Shown piece by piece: positions 5,158 to 6,480 of a DNA stretch of 6,480 nucleotides (position 1 is its first letter; the number at the start of each line of letters is the position of its first letter). Source of the DNA: Coriobacteriales bacterium (lineage in GTDB: Bacteria > Actinomycetota > Coriobacteriia > Coriobacteriales > UBA8131); the NCBI GenBank assembly GCA_031290695.1, contig JAITNB010000023.1, positions 1 through 6,480 on the forward strand, read 5' to 3'. Below the pieces are notes generated by a model. It was given only the letters and a program-made list of their open reading frames with translations. It was not told where the DNA came from and ran no database searches. Made by a program: the position numbers and the translations under genes.

Positions 5158-6369
5158 TTAAAACGCGCAGAACGTGATCGAACAGTTATGAAAGCGGTTG
5201 ACCGCCTCCCCATCCACATAACGGGAAGGGCATATCTCGCCCAGGCAATAAGCCCCGGTAAGGCTCAACCCCGCGGGCAGCAACTCGCTTATCGCCTCGC
5301 CCTCGGCATCCGAGTCGGAGCCAAGGATGATGGCCCGCCCGCAACACGAGATACACAGCACCGTTGAATACTCGTAGCCATCCTTCGTATGTTCTCCCAT
5401 CAGCCGCACCAACGCTTCCATCGACTCGCGCGCTGAGACCTTGAGGTCGTTGCGGTTTACCAGGCATATGTTAGCAAGCGTGCCGGTTGGCACATCGCCC
5501 ACAAAGGTACCCGCACCCGTCTCGTGGTCGAGCGAGAGGATATGGCGCATAAGCGGCACCTCGTCCTTGTCCTCTCGCGTGAGCATCATCGGATACGACG
5601 TGAACGCAAGCAGCGGGTCCTCAACATCGATGTTGAGCCCAAAGCCCTCAAGGTACTCCACAAAAGTCTCGTCGCCCACCGTGAACACCACATTGTCCCT
5701 GGCATGAACCACGCGCCGGATGCGCTCGGCAAACTGCGAGGTCACATGGCGTATGGAGAAAAGCGGGCGTGCCGCACCCCATAGCGTCACGATGACAAGC
5801 GAGTCCTTGTACTCCGCGCCACCCAGGAACACCCGCGCGCGCTCATAGTCGTAGTCGTCGGAGCACACGCCACCCATGATGGGCGCGTTGCCAACCACCG
5901 GCGAGAGCACGTCGGGGTACTTGTCCCCTGAGAAGTGCTCGCCGTTGGGGCAGAACGCGAGCACGAGGGCCGGCCTGTCGCCTATGCCCGCACCCGTTCC
6001 TGCGCCCCTGCCCGCGGGGACCGTGGCCTGGTAAGCGGCGATGATCTGTTGCTCATAGTCCTCCCCCAGCGGCTGCGAGACAGCCGTTGCAAAGGTCACG
6101 TCATTAGCCGTGAGCACCGTGAGCACAGTCGCCCCCTCATGATGCCCCTCGGGGTCAAACGTCGCAAGCGTCGTCATGCCAGCGACGGTGACACCCAGCT
6201 CACCCTTGATGCGCTCGGTGATGGCCGCGCCATCGGCATCGGCGTCACAAAGCAGGATGCCCACGCTGTTGCCCTTGAGCTCAAGCTGTTCCTTAATGGA
6301 TGCGATAAGCTCGTCAGCAGCCTTTTGGGGATCATCCAGCTCATAGGTGGTAGCGACAGCACTCTCCAT
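5158..6369 (-). CDS. FIST-domain (FIST_N + FIST_C) sensor protein
   Basis: A 403-residue soluble protein matching the FIST family. The FIST_N region (about 33-230) includes the strand GNSVGILLCDADADG, a glycine-rich GMTTLATF-like turn and GNAPIMGGVCSDDY. FIST_C (about 235-395) includes the VLCISCCGR strand and the typical ending GAYCLGEICPSRY...FHNCSITF. FIST domains are ligand-sensing modules, proposed to bind small molecules such as amino acids, and occur near histidine kinases, chemoreceptors and cyclic-di-GMP enzymes. Here the partner is plainly the hybrid kinase 11 bases downstream. This copy has ten cysteines, seven of them in the C-terminal half (339, 342, 343, 375, 380, 396, 401), so a redox or metal role is conceivable. 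A Gly/Ala-rich loop (120-130) interrupts the N-terminal domain. ATG 6369 has GAGAGAGG 6 bases upstream. FIST family assignment is firm; the ligand is unknown. Confidence 0.93.
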   Translation of the reverse strand: MESAVATTYELDDPQKAADELIASIKEQLELKGNSVGILLCDADADGAAITERIKGELGVTVAGMTTLATFDPEGHHEGATVLTVLTANDVTFATAVSQPLGEDYEQQIIAAYQATVPAGRGAGTGAGIGDRPALVLAFCPNGEHFSGDKYPDVLSPVVGNAPIMGGVCSDDYDYERARVFLGGAEYKDSLVIVTLWGAARPLFSIRHVTSQFAERIRRVVHARDNVVFTVGDETFVEYLEGFGLNIDVEDPLLAFTSYPMMLTREDKDEVPLMRHILSLDHETGAGTFVGDVPTGTLANICLVNRNDLKVSARESMEALVRLMGEHTKDGYEYSTVLCISCCGRAIILGSDSDAEGEAISELLPAGLSLTGAYCLGEICPSRYVDGEAVNRFHNCSITFCAF

Positions 6370-6392
6370 AAAAGACCTCTCTCAATCGCCCC

Positions 6393-6411
6393 GGGCGGTC
6401 AACCTCCGCCC
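6393..6411. repeat. Hairpin-forming repeat in the FIST leader
   Basis: GGGCGG (6393-6398) and CCGCCC (6406-6411) flank a 7-base loop. In the minus-strand RNA the stem would lie about 24 bases before the FIST start codon and 10 bases before its SD. No T-run follows on that strand, so it is not a terminator; it could affect translation. On the plus strand a CTTTT follows, but no plus-strand gene precedes it here. Confidence 0.35.
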
Positions 6412-6446
6412 CTTTTACCCAGCACAACCCCCAAGCTTTACTTTGC

Positions 6447-6475
6447 CCTATAGCATACACCGTCTTCCCTCCCAA
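6447..6475 (-). promoter_or_regulatory. Possible promoter of the FIST-kinase operon
   Basis: On the minus strand TTGGGA (6475-6470) and TATAGG (6452-6447) are 17 bases apart, each matching consensus at 4 of 6 positions, and TGC directly before TATAGG makes an extended -10. RNA would start near 6440, giving a leader of about 70 bases that includes the hairpin at 6393-6411. Confidence 0.4.
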
Positions 6476-6480
6476 ACCCC

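Noticed and set aside
6393..6416. Intrinsic terminator on the plus strand
   Set aside because: The hairpin is followed by only CTTTT and there is no plus-strand gene upstream that would need it.
5935..6453. Plus-strand 172-residue frame opposite the FIST start
   Set aside because: It lies opposite the FIST_N coding sequence and has an Arg- and His-rich low-complexity composition with no SD.

Overview
This window most likely comes from a high-GC, anaerobic, gut-type actinobacterium such as a member of the Coriobacteriia. That is an inference from three things: a GC-rich chromosomal backbone, a membrane protein that begins with a zinc ribbon and is followed by a lectin-like tail domain, and a soluble hybrid histidine kinase beside a FIST sensor protein. 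No rRNA, tRNA, CRISPR array, insertion sequence or integrase is visible.

Layout. Positions 1-1030 are clearly more AT-rich (about 43% GC in a sampled 60 bases, against about 73% in a sampled 60 bases near 1600) and hold small genes, all on the minus strand. These are a truncated small gene running off the left edge, a VapD-family ribonuclease-like protein (toxin candidate), and an unnamed 109-residue protein directly upstream of VapD that is the natural candidate for its partner. Both small transcription units have short 5' leaders and a palindrome in the promoter region, which fits autoregulated toxin-antitoxin-type modules. This stretch looks like an acquired accessory islet.

Positions 1053-3436 carry two divergent envelope genes. 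One (minus) is an exported protein with a signal peptide, a beta-rich outer domain, one C-terminal membrane helix and an acidic cytoplasmic tail. The other (plus) is a membrane protein with an N-terminal zinc ribbon, a single transmembrane helix, TPR-like helical repeats and a C-terminal beta domain. The 260-base region between them holds a strong 30-base inverted repeat and a probable promoter for the plus gene.

Positions 3428-6480 carry a two-gene minus-strand operon, a FIST-domain sensor protein followed 11 bases later by a cytoplasmic PAS-HisKA-HATPase-REC hybrid kinase. The FIST protein probably senses a small ligand or redox state and feeds the kinase, which can pass phosphate from His198 to its own Asp494; no HPt or output regulator lies in the window. 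The kinase gene and the zinc-ribbon gene converge and overlap tail to tail by 9 bases.

The most interesting parts are the VapD module with its unnamed partner and palindromic control sites, and the FIST-kinase pair. I found no clearly unprecedented multi-gene system.
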